Shown in pieces: positions 1-7,817 of a DNA stretch of 59,562 nucleotides. How positions within the stretch are numbered: position 1 is the stretch's first letter; every line of letters starts with the position of its first letter. This DNA comes from Rhodanobacter sp. (lineage in GTDB: Bacteria; Pseudomonadota; Gammaproteobacteria; Xanthomonadales; Rhodanobacteraceae), in NCBI GenBank assembly GCA_024711345.1, contig JANJTA010000027.1, positions 1 to 59,562 on the forward strand. Direction: 5' to 3'. The position numbers and the translations under genes were made by a program. The notes under the pieces were generated by a model. That model had not been told where the DNA came from, made no database searches, and worked only from the letters and a program-made list of their open reading frames with translations.

Positions 1-223
1 GGGCCCCTATGCCGTCTAGCAGGTCTCACCCTTCCCCTCCGGGCCGGCCCCCCGCGGCCGGGCCTCGCTTTGGCCTTCAACCCCCCCCCCCACCCTCGCA
101 ACACCCGCACCCCCCCCCCGCGGGCTCCTGCGACAGCGGATCTGTCACTCCGAGGCTATCGTTTCGCCATGCAGTGCCCGCGTCCTCACCGCATAATCGA
201 GCTTTCCTGCAGCGACCCAGCCC
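1..223. other. 5' flank with two long C runs, no gene recognised
   Basis: No convincing gene lies here. The stretch holds two homopolymer runs of C (11 bases at 81-91 and 10 bases at 110-119) in a very C-rich, proline-codon-like context. It presumably contains the promoter of the LD-carboxypeptidase gene that starts at 224, but I cannot point to a good -10/-35 pair. C runs of this length are also where sequencing errors collect. Confidence 0.4.
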
Positions 224-1168
224 ATGCCTGAAACCCGCATCCGCCTGATCGCCCCTTCCGGCTACCCGCACGACCGCGCCGCCATGACGCGCGGGGTGCA
301 GCGGCTGCGGGCGGCGGGCTGCCGCGTGGACGGGCTGGAGGTGCTCGAGCGCAGCGAGCAGCGCTACGCCGGCAGCGATGCCGAGCGGGCTGCCGACCTC
401 AACGCGCTGGCCACGATGGATGAGTTGCCGGACATCGCGCTGGCGATCCGCGGCGGCTACGGCGCCACCCGCCTGCTGGCGCAGCTGCACTACGACGCCC
501 TGCGCGAACGCCTCGGCGACCGCCACGCCGTGCTGGTCGGCCACAGCGATTTCACCGCGCTGCAGCTGGCGCTGCATGCGAAAAGCGGCCTGACCACGTT
601 CAGCGGCCCGATGCTGGGCGCCGATTTCGGCGCCGAAGCGCTCAGCAAATTCACCTGGCGGCAGTTCTGGGACACCGTGCGTGCGTCCGCGGCGCAGGTC
701 GAGTGGACCGCCGCACCCGACGCCCGACTCGATGTCGAAGGGCCGCTGTGGGGCGGCAACCTGGCCGTGCTGTGCAGCCTGATCGGCACGCCGTATTTTC
801 CCGGCACCGATGGTCGCGGGATCGACGGCGGCATCCTGTTCGTGGAGGACGTCGGCGAGCCGCCGTTCCGCATCGAGCGGCTGCTGTACCAGTTGCATCT
901 GTCCGGCGTGCTGGGGCGCCAGCATGCGCTGCTGCTGGGCAACTTCAGCCAGTGCCGGCCCAGCGCCTACGACAACGGCTACGACCTCGCCGACAGCTTC
1001 GCGCAGATCCGCCGCGCCAGTGGCGTGCCGGTGCTCGGCGGCCTGCCGATCGGCCACGAGCCGGACAAGCTCACCCTGCCGTTCGGCGCGCCGGCGCGGC
1101 TGCAGGTCGCCGGCGGCAGGGCGCAACTGTCGTTCAGCGGCTATCCGCATTTGCCGCTTCAGTCCTGA
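224..1168 (+). CDS. ldcA: LD-carboxypeptidase (muramoyltetrapeptide carboxypeptidase), peptidase family S66
   Basis: This 314-residue protein removes the terminal D-alanine from murein tetrapeptides during cytoplasmic recycling of cell-wall fragments. The Ser-Glu-His catalytic triad of family S66 is visible: the nucleophile Ser108 in GHSDFT, Glu208 in LFVEDVGEPP and His278 in GLPIGHEPDK. The spacing matches the Pseudomonas LdcA enzyme. There is no signal peptide, as expected for the cytosolic enzyme, and the length is normal. It stands alone upstream of the riboflavin operon, separated from it by a repeat-bearing gap. The ATG at 224 is the first start that keeps the N-terminal RIRLIAPSG strand. 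Confidence 0.93.
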   Translation: MPETRIRLIAPSGYPHDRAAMTRGVQRLRAAGCRVDGLEVLERSEQRYAGSDAERAADLNALATMDELPDIALAIRGGYGATRLLAQLHYDALRERLGDRHAVLVGHSDFTALQLALHAKSGLTTFSGPMLGADFGAEALSKFTWRQFWDTVRASAAQVEWTAAPDARLDVEGPLWGGNLAVLCSLIGTPYFPGTDGRGIDGGILFVEDVGEPPFRIERLLYQLHLSGVLGRQHALLLGNFSQCRPSAYDNGYDLADSFAQIRRASGVPVLGGLPIGHEPDKLTLPFGAPARLQVAGGRAQLSFSGYPHLPLQS

Positions 1169-1176
1169 CGCTCTGG

Positions 1177-1228
1177 CTCCCTCCCCTGCGACCGAAGGAA
1201 GTCCCTTTGGGGCAAGCAGGCAAGGGGC
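1177..1228 (-). repeat. fragment of dispersed CCCTCCCCTGC / GGTCGC repeat (family R1)
   Basis: Read on the minus strand this gap contains GGGACTTCCTTCGGTCGC and a CAGGGGAGGGAG block. The same order occurs in the copies at 22921-22972 (GGGGACTCCCTCAGGTCGC) and 41696-41743 (AGGACTCCCTGCGGTCGC). It is a partial, degenerate member of the family that sits between genes elsewhere in the window. Confidence 0.5.
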
Positions 1229-1304
1229 CAAGCGGGCAGGATCACCGTCAAACCCGTAAAATGCCCGTTCTGCATGGGCCGCGCGCCCACTCAAGGAAAC
1301 CGCA

Positions 1305-1769
1305 ATGAAGACCATCGAAGGCGACTTCGCCACTCCGCAAGGCCGCTTCGCCATCGTCGCGGGCCGTTTCAACGGCTTCGTCGTCGAGCCGCTGGTGGCC
1401 GGCGCGCACGATGCGCTGCGGCGCCATGGCGTGAAGGACGAGGCGATCGAGCTGGTGCGCGTGCCGGGCGCGTGGGAGATCGCGCTGGCCGCGCACAAGC
1501 TGGCCAGCTCCGGCAAGTACGCGGCGGTGATCGCGCTGGGCGCGGTGATCCGCGGCGCCACCCCGCACTTCGATTTCGTCGCCGGCGAATGCGCCAAGGG
1601 CCTGGCCAAGGCTGCGCTGGATTCCGGCGTGCCGGTGGCGTTCGGCGTGCTGACCACCGACAGCATCGAGCAGGCGATCGAGCGCGCCGGCACCAAGGCC
1701 GGCAACAAGGGCGCCGACGCCGCGATCGCCGCGCTGGAGATGGCCAATCTGTACGGGAAGCTGGGATGA
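1305..1769 (+). CDS. ribH: 6,7-dimethyl-8-ribityllumazine synthase
   Basis: This enzyme condenses the ribityl-aminouracil intermediate with 3,4-dihydroxybutanone phosphate, the penultimate step of riboflavin synthesis. The 154-residue length fits the family. Visible motifs are the [12 protein letters not shown]-terminus, VPGAWEI, and [14 protein letters not shown], which carries the catalytic histidine. The C-terminal [13 protein letters not shown] block is also typical. A TAAAAT -10-like hexamer lies at 1257-1262 and an AGGA ribosome site precedes the ATG. The stop overlaps the nusB start (ATGA), so the two are translationally coupled. No FMN-riboswitch-like leader is seen. Confidence 0.96.
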   Translation: MKTIEGDFATPQGRFAIVAGRFNGFVVEPLVAGAHDALRRHGVKDEAIELVRVPGAWEIALAAHKLASSGKYAAVIALGAVIRGATPHFDFVAGECAKGLAKAALDSGVPVAFGVLTTDSIEQAIERAGTKAGNKGADAAIAALEMANLYGKLG

Positions 1770-2212
1770 GCCAGCATCCGCAGGGTCTCGACATGCAGGC
1801 GCGCTCGCGTGCGCGCCGCCGCGCGCTGCAGGCGCTGTACGCGTGGCAGCTTTCCGGCAGCCACATGAATGCGGTGATCGAGCAGTTCCGCCACGAGCAG
1901 GACATGGAAGTGGCCGACCTGGACTACTTCGAGGACCTGCTGCACGGCGTGGAAAAGAACGTGGATGCGCTGGACGCAGCCCTGCGCCCGCACCTCGACC
2001 GCGAAGTGGCGCAGGTCGACCCGATCGAACGCGCCGCGCTGCGCCTGGCCGCCTATGAGCTGAAGTTCCGTCCCGACGTGCCGTACCGCGTGGTGATCAA
2101 CGAGGCAATCGAGGTGACCAAGCGCTTCGGCGCCGACCACGGCCACAGCTACGTCAACGGCGTGCTGGACAAGCTGGCCGGCGAGCTGCGCGCGGTCGAG
2201 AAGAAAGGCTGA
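1766..2212 (+). CDS. nusB: transcription antitermination factor NusB
   Basis: NusB binds boxA RNA with NusE/S10 and promotes antitermination on rRNA operons. The 148-residue protein shows the family landmarks [16 protein letters not shown] near the N-terminus, a central [16 protein letters not shown] helix, and [17 protein letters not shown] followed by [12 protein letters not shown] at the C-terminus. It overlaps the ribH stop by four bases, and its own stop shares a base with the next start. An internal ATG at 1793 would give a protein nine residues shorter and also fits the family alignment. Confidence 0.95.
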   Translation: MSQHPQGLDMQARSRARRRALQALYAWQLSGSHMNAVIEQFRHEQDMEVADLDYFEDLLHGVEKNVDALDAALRPHLDREVAQVDPIERAALRLAAYELKFRPDVPYRVVINEAIEVTKRFGADHGHSYVNGVLDKLAGELRAVEKKG

Positions 2213-2742
2213 TGTCCGCGCTGCCCGGGCTGGTGCCGGAGCTGGAGACCGCACGCCTTCGGTTGCGGGCGCACCGCGCCGAGGATCACGCCGAACGCGT
2301 GGCGATCTGGTCCGATCCCGAGGTGACCCGCTTCATCGGCGGCCGGCCGTTGACCGGAGAGGAAGTCTGGCGTCGCTTCCTGCAGTTCGTGGGCCTGTGG
2401 AGCGTGCTGGGCTACGGCTACTGGGCCGTCGAAGAGAAGTCCACCGGGCGCTATATCGGCGACATCGGCTTCGCTGACTTCAGGCGCGACTTGCAGCCGT
2501 CGCTGGACGGCATGCTGGAGTTCGGCTGGGTCCTGGCAGCGCACGCGCACGGCAAGGGCTATGCGAGCGAAGCCGTGGCCGCCGCGATCGGCTGGGCGGA
2601 GCAGCATCGGCCGAGCTTGCGCGCGGTCTGCATCATCGCGCCGGACAACCGCGCCTCGATCCGCGTGGCGGAGAAGGCCGGCTTCCGGCTGTGGCAGTCG
2701 TCGAGCTATCACGACAGCCCCACCCTGGTGTTCAGCCGCTAG
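2212..2742 (+). CDS. GNAT-family N-acetyltransferase (RimJ/RimL-like)
   Basis: This 176-residue protein looks like an acetyl-CoA-dependent acetyltransferase of the Acetyltransf_3 type. ELETARLRLRAHRAEDH at the start, GDIGFADF in the centre and EFGWVLAAHAHGKGYASEA (acetyl-CoA pyrophosphate loop) are typical, as is the closing NRASIRVAEKAGF. The substrate cannot be read from the sequence; ribosomal-protein or small-molecule amines are possible. Its ATG shares one base with the nusB stop, so it is part of the rib-nus-thi operon. This is an unusual place for such a gene, since thiL commonly follows nusB directly. Confidence 0.85.
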   Translation: MSALPGLVPELETARLRLRAHRAEDHAERVAIWSDPEVTRFIGGRPLTGEEVWRRFLQFVGLWSVLGYGYWAVEEKSTGRYIGDIGFADFRRDLQPSLDGMLEFGWVLAAHAHGKGYASEAVAAAIGWAEQHRPSLRAVCIIAPDNRASIRVAEKAGFRLWQSSSYHDSPTLVFSR

Positions 2743-2752
2743 CCGCGCCGCC

Positions 2753-3721
2753 ATGGAATTCCGCCTGATCGAGCGCCTCCGCGAACTCACCGCGCAACCG
2801 CGCGACGACGTGCGCATCGGCATCGGCGACGACGCCGCGGTGCTGGCGCCGCCGCCGGGGAAAGAGCTCGCGGTGGCGATCGACACCCTGGTCGAGGGCG
2901 TGCATTTCCCGCCCGGTACGGCGGCGGCCGACATTGGCTGGAAGGCGCTGGCGGTGAATTTGTCCGACCTGGCGGCGATGGGTGCCAGCCCCGCCTGGGC
3001 GCTGCTGGCGCTGACCTTGCCCAGCGCGGACGCGGCCTTCGTCGAGGGTTTTGCCGAAGGCTTCGCGAAGCTGGCGCAGCCGTATCGGCTGGCCCTGGTC
3101 GGCGGCGACACCACCCGCGGGCCGTTGACGATCAGCGTGGCCGTGCACGGCTTCGTGCCGCCGGGCCAGGCGCTGACCCGCGCCGGCGCGCGGAGCGGCG
3201 ACGTGGTGCTGGTCACCGGTACGTTGGGCGATGCCGCTGCCGGCCTGCATGCCTTGCAACATCCGCTGCGCGAAGACGATGGCCGCGCCGGACTGCGCGG
3301 TTTCCTGATCGAGCGGTTCAACCGGCCGACACCGCGGCTGGCGGTCGGCACGGCGCTGCGCGGACAAGCTACAGCGTGCGTCGACGTCTCCGACGGACTG
3401 CTCGCCGATCTCGGCCACATCTGCGCCGCCAGCGGCGTCGCCGCGGAGATCGAGGCCTCCTTGCTGCCGCGCTCGTCGGCGCTGCTGGAGCTGTACGACG
3501 ACACCACGGCGCTGCACTTTGCCTTGAGCGGCGGCGACGACTACGAACTGTGCTTCACCGTGCCGGCCAATCGCGTGGCCGAGCTGCAGGCCGGCCTGGC
3601 CCGGCTCGGCTGCGGCGCGACGAAGATCGGCCGCATCGTGGAAGGCGAAGGCGCACGCGTGCGCGCCGCCGATGGCTCGTGGCTGGCCACGGACCGGTCG
3701 GGCTGGGAGCACTTCGCGTGA
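2753..3721 (+). CDS. thiL: thiamine-monophosphate kinase
   Basis: ThiL phosphorylates thiamine monophosphate to the active cofactor thiamine diphosphate. The 322-residue protein shows the metal- and nucleotide-binding motifs IGIGDDAAVLAPP near residue 25, WKALAVNLSDLAAMGA, and LVGGDTTRGP around residue 120. VDVSDGLLADLGHI and LSGGDDYELCF follow in the C-terminal AIRS-like domain. The start is set at the ATG at 2753, ten bases after the acetyltransferase stop; an upstream in-frame extension would run back through that gene and is not credible. The gene ends inside the pgpA start codon. Confidence 0.95.
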   Translation: MEFRLIERLRELTAQPRDDVRIGIGDDAAVLAPPPGKELAVAIDTLVEGVHFPPGTAAADIGWKALAVNLSDLAAMGASPAWALLALTLPSADAAFVEGFAEGFAKLAQPYRLALVGGDTTRGPLTISVAVHGFVPPGQALTRAGARSGDVVLVTGTLGDAAAGLHALQHPLREDDGRAGLRGFLIERFNRPTPRLAVGTALRGQATACVDVSDGLLADLGHICAASGVAAEIEASLLPRSSALLELYDDTTALHFALSGGDDYELCFTVPANRVAELQAGLARLGCGATKIGRIVEGEGARVRAADGSWLATDRSGWEHFA

Positions 3722-4242
3722 GCGCGAAGAAGAGCCTGAGCGGCGAACAGCGACGCGCGTTGCTGGCCACGCCGGCCGGCTGGCTGGCCTGCGGCTTCGG
3801 CTCCGGGCTGGCGCCGGTGGCGCAAGGCACGTTCGGTTCGCTGGCCGCGCTGCTGCCGTGGCTGGGGCTGCGCCAGTTGTCGCTGCCGTTCTATCTGCTG
3901 GTCATCGTGGCCGGCTTCGTGATCGGCGTGTGGGCCTGCAACGTGGCCAGCCGCGCGCTGGGCGTGGCCGACCATCGCAGCCTGGTGTGGGACGAATTCA
4001 TCGGCCAGTGGATTGCGCTGCTGCCATTGCTGGTTCCCGCGCTGCTGCCGCCCAGCGGATTCGCGTGGTGGATGGTGCTGGCCGGCTTCGCGCTGTTCCG
4101 CCTGTTCGACGTGTGGAAGCCGTGGCCGATCCGCTGGCTGGACCGGCGCGTGAAGGGCGGCATGGGCGTGATGATCGACGACGGGGTGGCCGGCATCTTC
4201 GCCGCGATCGTGCTGGCGCTGGGGCTGTACCTGCAGCGCTGA
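3718..4242 (+). CDS. pgpA: phosphatidylglycerophosphatase A
   Basis: PgpA dephosphorylates phosphatidylglycerophosphate to phosphatidylglycerol in the inner membrane. The 174-residue protein has several hydrophobic helices (for example around FYLLVIVAGFVIGVWAC and WMVLAGFALF). It also shows the family signature VWDEFIGQWIAL and, further on, FRLFDVWKPWPI with GGMGVMIDDGVAG near the C-terminus. It starts at GTG 3718, overlapping the thiL stop (GTGA), which fits translational coupling and the usual thiL-pgpA order. Its stop sits in a short inverted repeat facing the convergent gene. Confidence 0.94.
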   Translation: MSAKKSLSGEQRRALLATPAGWLACGFGSGLAPVAQGTFGSLAALLPWLGLRQLSLPFYLLVIVAGFVIGVWACNVASRALGVADHRSLVWDEFIGQWIALLPLLVPALLPPSGFAWWMVLAGFALFRLFDVWKPWPIRWLDRRVKGGMGVMIDDGVAGIFAAIVLALGLYLQR

Positions 4243-4256
4243 CGGTCGTGTCAGCG
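4237..4256. terminator. short inverted repeat between convergent genes
   Basis: CGCTGAC and GTCAGCG (7-base arms, 6-base loop) contain both the pgpA stop codon and the stop codon of the convergent gene. There is no U tract, so a bidirectional terminator role is only a guess. Confidence 0.3.
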
Positions 4257-5234
4257 TCCAGGGCGGGGCGGCTTGGCGGCGGCCGCATCGAGGCAACCCA
4301 GTCCGCGCAGTGTCGCCGCGACCGCCTGGTCCAGATCCGTATGGGGTTCCGTTCCGAGCAGCGCCACCAGCTTGCGGTTGTCCAGTTGGAGCGGCCGTTG
4401 CCACAGATAACGCATCTCGCGCAGCTCGCGGAACAGCGCGACGAACGGTGCGGCCAGCGTGACCAGCCACCACGGGAAAGCGCGCAGCGGCAGCTCCGGG
4501 TGGCCGGTCGCACGCCGGGTCGCGTCGGCCATGGCATGGCCGTCGACCCAGTGGCCGCCGAAATGGAAGCACTCGAATGCGGCCAGTTCGTTCTCCCGTT
4601 CCAGCAGACGCGCCACCGTCTCGCCGACGTCGGGCAGGTAGGCCCAGGCATGGCGCAGCTCGCGTTCGCCCGGATAATTCACCGCACGCACCGGCCGTCC
4701 CGGCTTCACCATCGCCGCGAACCAGTTGTTGCTGGCACGGGGGCCGAAGAAATCGCCGCAGCGCAGGATCAGCGTGCGCACGCCCTCGGCTGCCGCCTGT
4801 TGCAGGCGGCGTTCCATCGCTACCCGGATCGCGCCCTTGCGGGTCAGCGGGTGCTGCGGCGAATCCTCGCGCAGCAGCGGCAGTGCGTCCGGCCCGTAGT
4901 TGTAGACGTTGCCGGGCAGCACGATGCGCGCGCCGGTGGCGCGTGCGGCAGCGAGGGTGTGCTCGAGCATCGGCAGGGACAGCTTGTGCCAGTTGCGGTA
5001 GCCCGGCGGGTTGACCGCGTGGACGATCGCCTCGACGCCCTGCGCCGCCTGCGCCACGTCGGCAGCGTGCATGGCGTCGCCGGCGTGCCATGCGATCTGC
5101 GCCGGCAGCCCCGGTCGGGAAGCGTCCCGGACCAGGGCGCGCACCTGCCAGCCGCGACGTAGCAGCGCCGCCGCGATCTCGCCGCCGGCACCGCCGGTGG
5201 CGCCCAGTACCAGGGCCTTGCGTGCCGTGTTCAT
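4251..5234 (-). CDS. NAD-dependent epimerase/dehydratase family protein
   Basis: This 327-residue protein has a Rossmann NAD(P)-binding start (LVLGATGGAGGEIAAALLRRG) and the extended-SDR layout. VRALVRDASRP lies after the second beta strand, VEAIVHAVNPPGYRNW follows, and a downstream RIVLPGNVYNYG carries the YxxG-type region in place of a full YxxxK. It resembles atypical SDRs that modify nucleotide sugars or act as reductases; the substrate is unknown. A clear AGGAG ribosome site precedes the ATG on the minus strand. It converges on pgpA and lies downstream of a separate alcohol dehydrogenase gene. Confidence 0.8.
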   Translation of the reverse strand: MNTARKALVLGATGGAGGEIAAALLRRGWQVRALVRDASRPGLPAQIAWHAGDAMHAADVAQAAQGVEAIVHAVNPPGYRNWHKLSLPMLEHTLAAARATGARIVLPGNVYNYGPDALPLLREDSPQHPLTRKGAIRVAMERRLQQAAAEGVRTLILRCGDFFGPRASNNWFAAMVKPGRPVRAVNYPGERELRHAWAYLPDVGETVARLLERENELAAFECFHFGGHWVDGHAMADATRRATGHPELPLRAFPWWLVTLAAPFVALFRELREMRYLWQRPLQLDNRKLVALLGTEPHTDLDQAVAATLRGLGCLDAAAAKPPRPGR

Positions 5235-5323
5235 CGCGTGCTCCTTGAAAGTGACCCGGCATGAGTGCCCCGGGCACGAAGGATAATCCGCGATGGTTGC
5301 GCTTTCCCTGCAGGAGCGCGTGG

Positions 5324-5357
5324 CCGTCGGCGAGCGGCGGGCGCCGTTCGCCGACGG
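5324..5357 (-). terminator. candidate hairpin after the alcohol dehydrogenase gene
   Basis: CCGTCGGCGA at 5324-5333 pairs perfectly with TCGCCGACGG at 5348-5357 around a 14-base loop, just beyond the stop of the minus-strand dehydrogenase gene. There is no run of U, so it is a weak intrinsic terminator candidate or an mRNA 3'-end stabiliser. Confidence 0.4.
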
Positions 5358-5372
5358 AAGGGGTCCGGCCGG

Positions 5373-6380
5373 CTACGCCTGCAGCACGATGCGGTAGCGC
5401 GCCTTGCCGTCCGCGAGGTGCTGCAGCGCCTCGTTGACCTGCGCCATCGGGAACATCTCCACCTGCGGGCGGATGTCGTGGCGGGCGGCGAAGTCGAGCA
5501 TGCGGGCGATGTCGACCGGCGAGCCGGTGGGCGAGCCGGAGACTTCGCGCTGCTTGCCGATCAGGCTGAACGCCGGCACCGGGATCGGTTCCAGCACCGC
5601 GCCGACCACGTGCATGCGGCCTTTCGGCGCGAGCGTGCCGAGCAGCGCGTTCCAGTCCATCGCCACGTTGACGGTGACCAGCAGCAGGTCGAGCGAGCCG
5701 GCGATCGCCTTGATCGCGTCGCTGTCGCGGCTGGCGACCACGCGGTGCGCGCCGAAGCCGCGCGCCTCGTCGGCCTTGGCCATCGTGGAAGTGAATGCGG
5801 TGACCTCGCAGCCCCACGCCGCGGCGAACTTCACCGCCATGTGGCCGAGCCCGCCGATGCCGACCACGCCGACCCGCGCGGTGGGCTTGATGTCGTAGGC
5901 GAGGAACGGCTTCAGCACGGTGATGCCGCCGCACAGCAGCGGGCCGGCGCTGGCCAGGTCGATACCCTCGGGCAGCGGAATCGCCCACGCCCAGTGCGCG
6001 CGAACCTTGTCGGCAAAGCCGCCGTGGTGGCCGCCGATGGTCGCCACCGATTGCGCGCACAGGTTGTGGTCGCCGGACAGGCACTGGCGACAATGCATGC
6101 AGCTTTCCGCGGTCCAGCCGATGCCGACGCGCTGGCCCACGCTGAGCCCCTTGGCCTGCGCGCCCAGCGCGACGATCCGGCCGACCACTTCGTGCCCGGG
6201 GATGAACGGGTAGCGCGCATTGCTCCATTCGTTGTTGATCATCGACAGGTCGGAGTGGCAGATGCCGCAGTAGTCGACGGCCACCTCGACCTCCTCGGCA
6301 CCCAATCCGCCCACGTCGAACGTGGCCAGCTTCAGCGGTTGACCGGCCGCGCTGGCGGCCCAGCCCGTGATCGAGGACAT
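5373..6380 (-). CDS. zinc-dependent NAD(P) alcohol dehydrogenase (Ahr/YahK-like)
   Basis: This 335-residue medium-chain dehydrogenase should interconvert aldehydes and primary alcohols. Catalytic-zinc ligands are visible in CGICHSDLS and GHEVVGRI. The structural zinc site is the four-cysteine segment CMHCRQCLSGDHNLC, and the nucleotide fold carries GIGGLGHMAVKFA. Length and motif order match the cinnamyl-alcohol-dehydrogenase/YahK branch that uses NADPH for aldehyde reduction. An AGGAG site precedes the ATG. The gene is divergent from the aldo/keto reductase, and the 101-base gap between them must hold both promoters. Confidence 0.9.
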   Translation of the reverse strand: MSSITGWAASAAGQPLKLATFDVGGLGAEEVEVAVDYCGICHSDLSMINNEWSNARYPFIPGHEVVGRIVALGAQAKGLSVGQRVGIGWTAESCMHCRQCLSGDHNLCAQSVATIGGHHGGFADKVRAHWAWAIPLPEGIDLASAGPLLCGGITVLKPFLAYDIKPTARVGVVGIGGLGHMAVKFAAAWGCEVTAFTSTMAKADEARGFGAHRVVASRDSDAIKAIAGSLDLLLVTVNVAMDWNALLGTLAPKGRMHVVGAVLEPIPVPAFSLIGKQREVSGSPTGSPVDIARMLDFAARHDIRPQVEMFPMAQVNEALQHLADGKARYRIVLQA

Positions 6381-6481
6381 GGCGAACTCCTGTAGTGGGT
6401 GGGGAAACCCAAGATTACGCCGTTGTGTCGCGTGCGTGGATTGGCCATGCTGGCGATCTTTCCCGCCACAGGAGCCTCCCC

Positions 6482-7456
6482 ATGCTTTACCGTCGCCTCG
6501 GCACCTCCGGCCTGCAACTTTCCGCGCTGTCGTTCGGCGCCTGGGTCACCTTCGGCCGGCAGGTGGGGCGCGGCGAGGCGCGCGACCTGCTGGCGCTGGC
6601 GCACGACCGCGGGGTCAACTTCTTCGACAACGCCGAGACCTACAACAACGGCGTGGCCGAGCAGCTGATGGGCGACGTGCTGGCCGACCTGCGCTTTCCG
6701 CGCGACAGCTACTGCGTGTCCAGCAAGGTGTTCTTCGGCGCGGTCGAGCAGCCGCTGCCGACCCAGCGCGGGCTGTCGCGCAAGCACGTGACGGAAGCCT
6801 GCCATCAGGCGCTGCAGCGCCTGCGCGTGGACTACCTCGATCTCTATTTCTGCCATCGCCCCGACCCGGATACGCCGATCGCCGAGACCGTGGCGGCGAT
6901 GGACACGCTGGTGCGCCAGGGCAAGGTGCTGTACTGGGGTACCAGCGAATGGCCGGCCGAGGCGATCCACGAGGCGCACCGCATCGCCCGCGAGAACCAT
7001 CTTTACGCACCGGTGATGGAGCAGCCGCAATACAACCTGCTGCACCGCGAGCGGGTGGAGGTGGAGTACGCGCCGCTGTACGAGGCCTACGGCATGGGCA
7101 CCACGATCTGGTCGCCGCTGGCGTCCGGCCTGCTCAGCGGCAAGTACAACGACGGCGTGCCGGCCGACTCGCGGCTGGCCCAGCCCGGCTACGAGTGGCT
7201 GCGCGAGAGCGTGCTGGGCCACGGCGACGAACGTCTCGGCAAGGTGCGCGCGTTGCAGCCGATCGCCGCCGAGCTGGGCACCAGCCTGGCGCAGCTGGCG
7301 ATCGCCTGGTGCCTGCTCAATCCGCACGTTTCCACCGTGATGCTCGGCGCCAGCAAGCGCGAGCAGCTGGCGCAGAACCTGGATGCGCTGGAGTTGTTGC
7401 CGCGGCTGGATGCATCCGTGGCGCAACGGATCCGGCGGGCCGTCGAGGCGGGCTGA
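6482..7456 (+). CDS. aldo/keto reductase (Kv-beta-like)
   Basis: This 324-residue TIM-barrel oxidoreductase should reduce carbonyl compounds with NADPH. The catalytic tetrad residues are visible: Asp and Tyr in FFDNAETYNNG, Lys in SSKVFFG and His in LYFCHRPDPD. The C-terminal cofactor region shows STVMLGASKREQL. The sequence is closest to the voltage-gated potassium-channel beta-subunit-like bacterial reductases (YghZ type). I chose the ATG at 6482 because AGGAG lies nine bases upstream; an in-frame start at 6395 would add 29 residues without family support. Confidence 0.9.
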   Translation: MLYRRLGTSGLQLSALSFGAWVTFGRQVGRGEARDLLALAHDRGVNFFDNAETYNNGVAEQLMGDVLADLRFPRDSYCVSSKVFFGAVEQPLPTQRGLSRKHVTEACHQALQRLRVDYLDLYFCHRPDPDTPIAETVAAMDTLVRQGKVLYWGTSEWPAEAIHEAHRIARENHLYAPVMEQPQYNLLHRERVEVEYAPLYEAYGMGTTIWSPLASGLLSGKYNDGVPADSRLAQPGYEWLRESVLGHGDERLGKVRALQPIAAELGTSLAQLAIAWCLLNPHVSTVMLGASKREQLAQNLDALELLPRLDASVAQRIRRAVEAG

Positions 7457-7477
7457 GCTGGCGGCGGTTGACAGTCA

Positions 7478-7496
7478 AATGAGAATCATTATCATC
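7478..7496 (+). promoter_or_regulatory. Fur box
   Basis: AATGAGAATCATTATCATC closely matches the 19-base ferric-uptake-regulator operator consensus, with the inner GAGAATCATTATC palindrome intact. It lies about 30 bases before the hemP start, where Fur with iron would block transcription of hemP and probably of the gene after it. Confidence 0.85.
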
Positions 7497-7527
7497 AAAG
7501 GCGTCACCGCTTCCGCTGGATGTCCCG

Positions 7528-7728
7528 ATGCCTGTCCTGTCCCTGCGCCAACCGCCGTCGTCCCGTTCGATCCCGCGGCCGGCCCTGCCGCCGCCGATGC
7601 CGACCCCGGCCCGGCATGTCTCCAGTCATGCGCTGCTGGCCGGTGAGCGCGAGCTGGTGATCCAGCATCAGGGCAGCGAGTACCACCTGCGTCTGACCCG
7701 CAACGGCAAGCTGATCCTGACCAAGTAG
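7528..7728 (+). CDS. hemP: hemin uptake protein HemP
   Basis: This 66-residue protein has the HemP signature at its C-terminus: HQGSEYHLRLTRNGKLILTK. HemP proteins belong to Fur-controlled heme-uptake operons, and in some bacteria they activate the outer-membrane heme receptor gene. The N-terminal half is proline-rich and poorly conserved, so a start at the internal ATG at 7597 (43 residues) is possible. The Fur box upstream supports the assignment. No heme receptor follows it here. Confidence 0.88.
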   Translation: MPVLSLRQPPSSRSIPRPALPPPMPTPARHVSSHALLAGERELVIQHQGSEYHLRLTRNGKLILTK

Positions 7729-7817
7729 CGACGCCGGCCGCTGTTCCGGTGCCGCGGGCGAGGGCCCGCGCGCTATTCGCCGGGGCGGCCCCGGGTTCCT
7801 GGCGCAGGAGGCAGGCG

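Noticed and set aside
1169..1304. FMN riboswitch before ribH, and a TPP riboswitch before thiL
   Set aside because: No conserved riboswitch core motifs are seen; the ribH leader contains only an R1 repeat fragment, and thiL begins ten bases after the previous gene.
77..2254. A 725-residue open frame antisense to ldcA, ribH and nusB, and many similar long frames on the opposite strands (for example 3541-6228, 14895-19466, 31936-35556)
   Set aside because: These are Arg/Ala/His-rich shadow frames produced by high GC at codon position three; none shows a domain, and each covers a gene with clear family motifs.
4459..4641. Short plus-strand frames inside the epimerase-like gene
   Set aside because: They have no ribosome site or domain and lie wholly inside a gene with a clear Rossmann fold.
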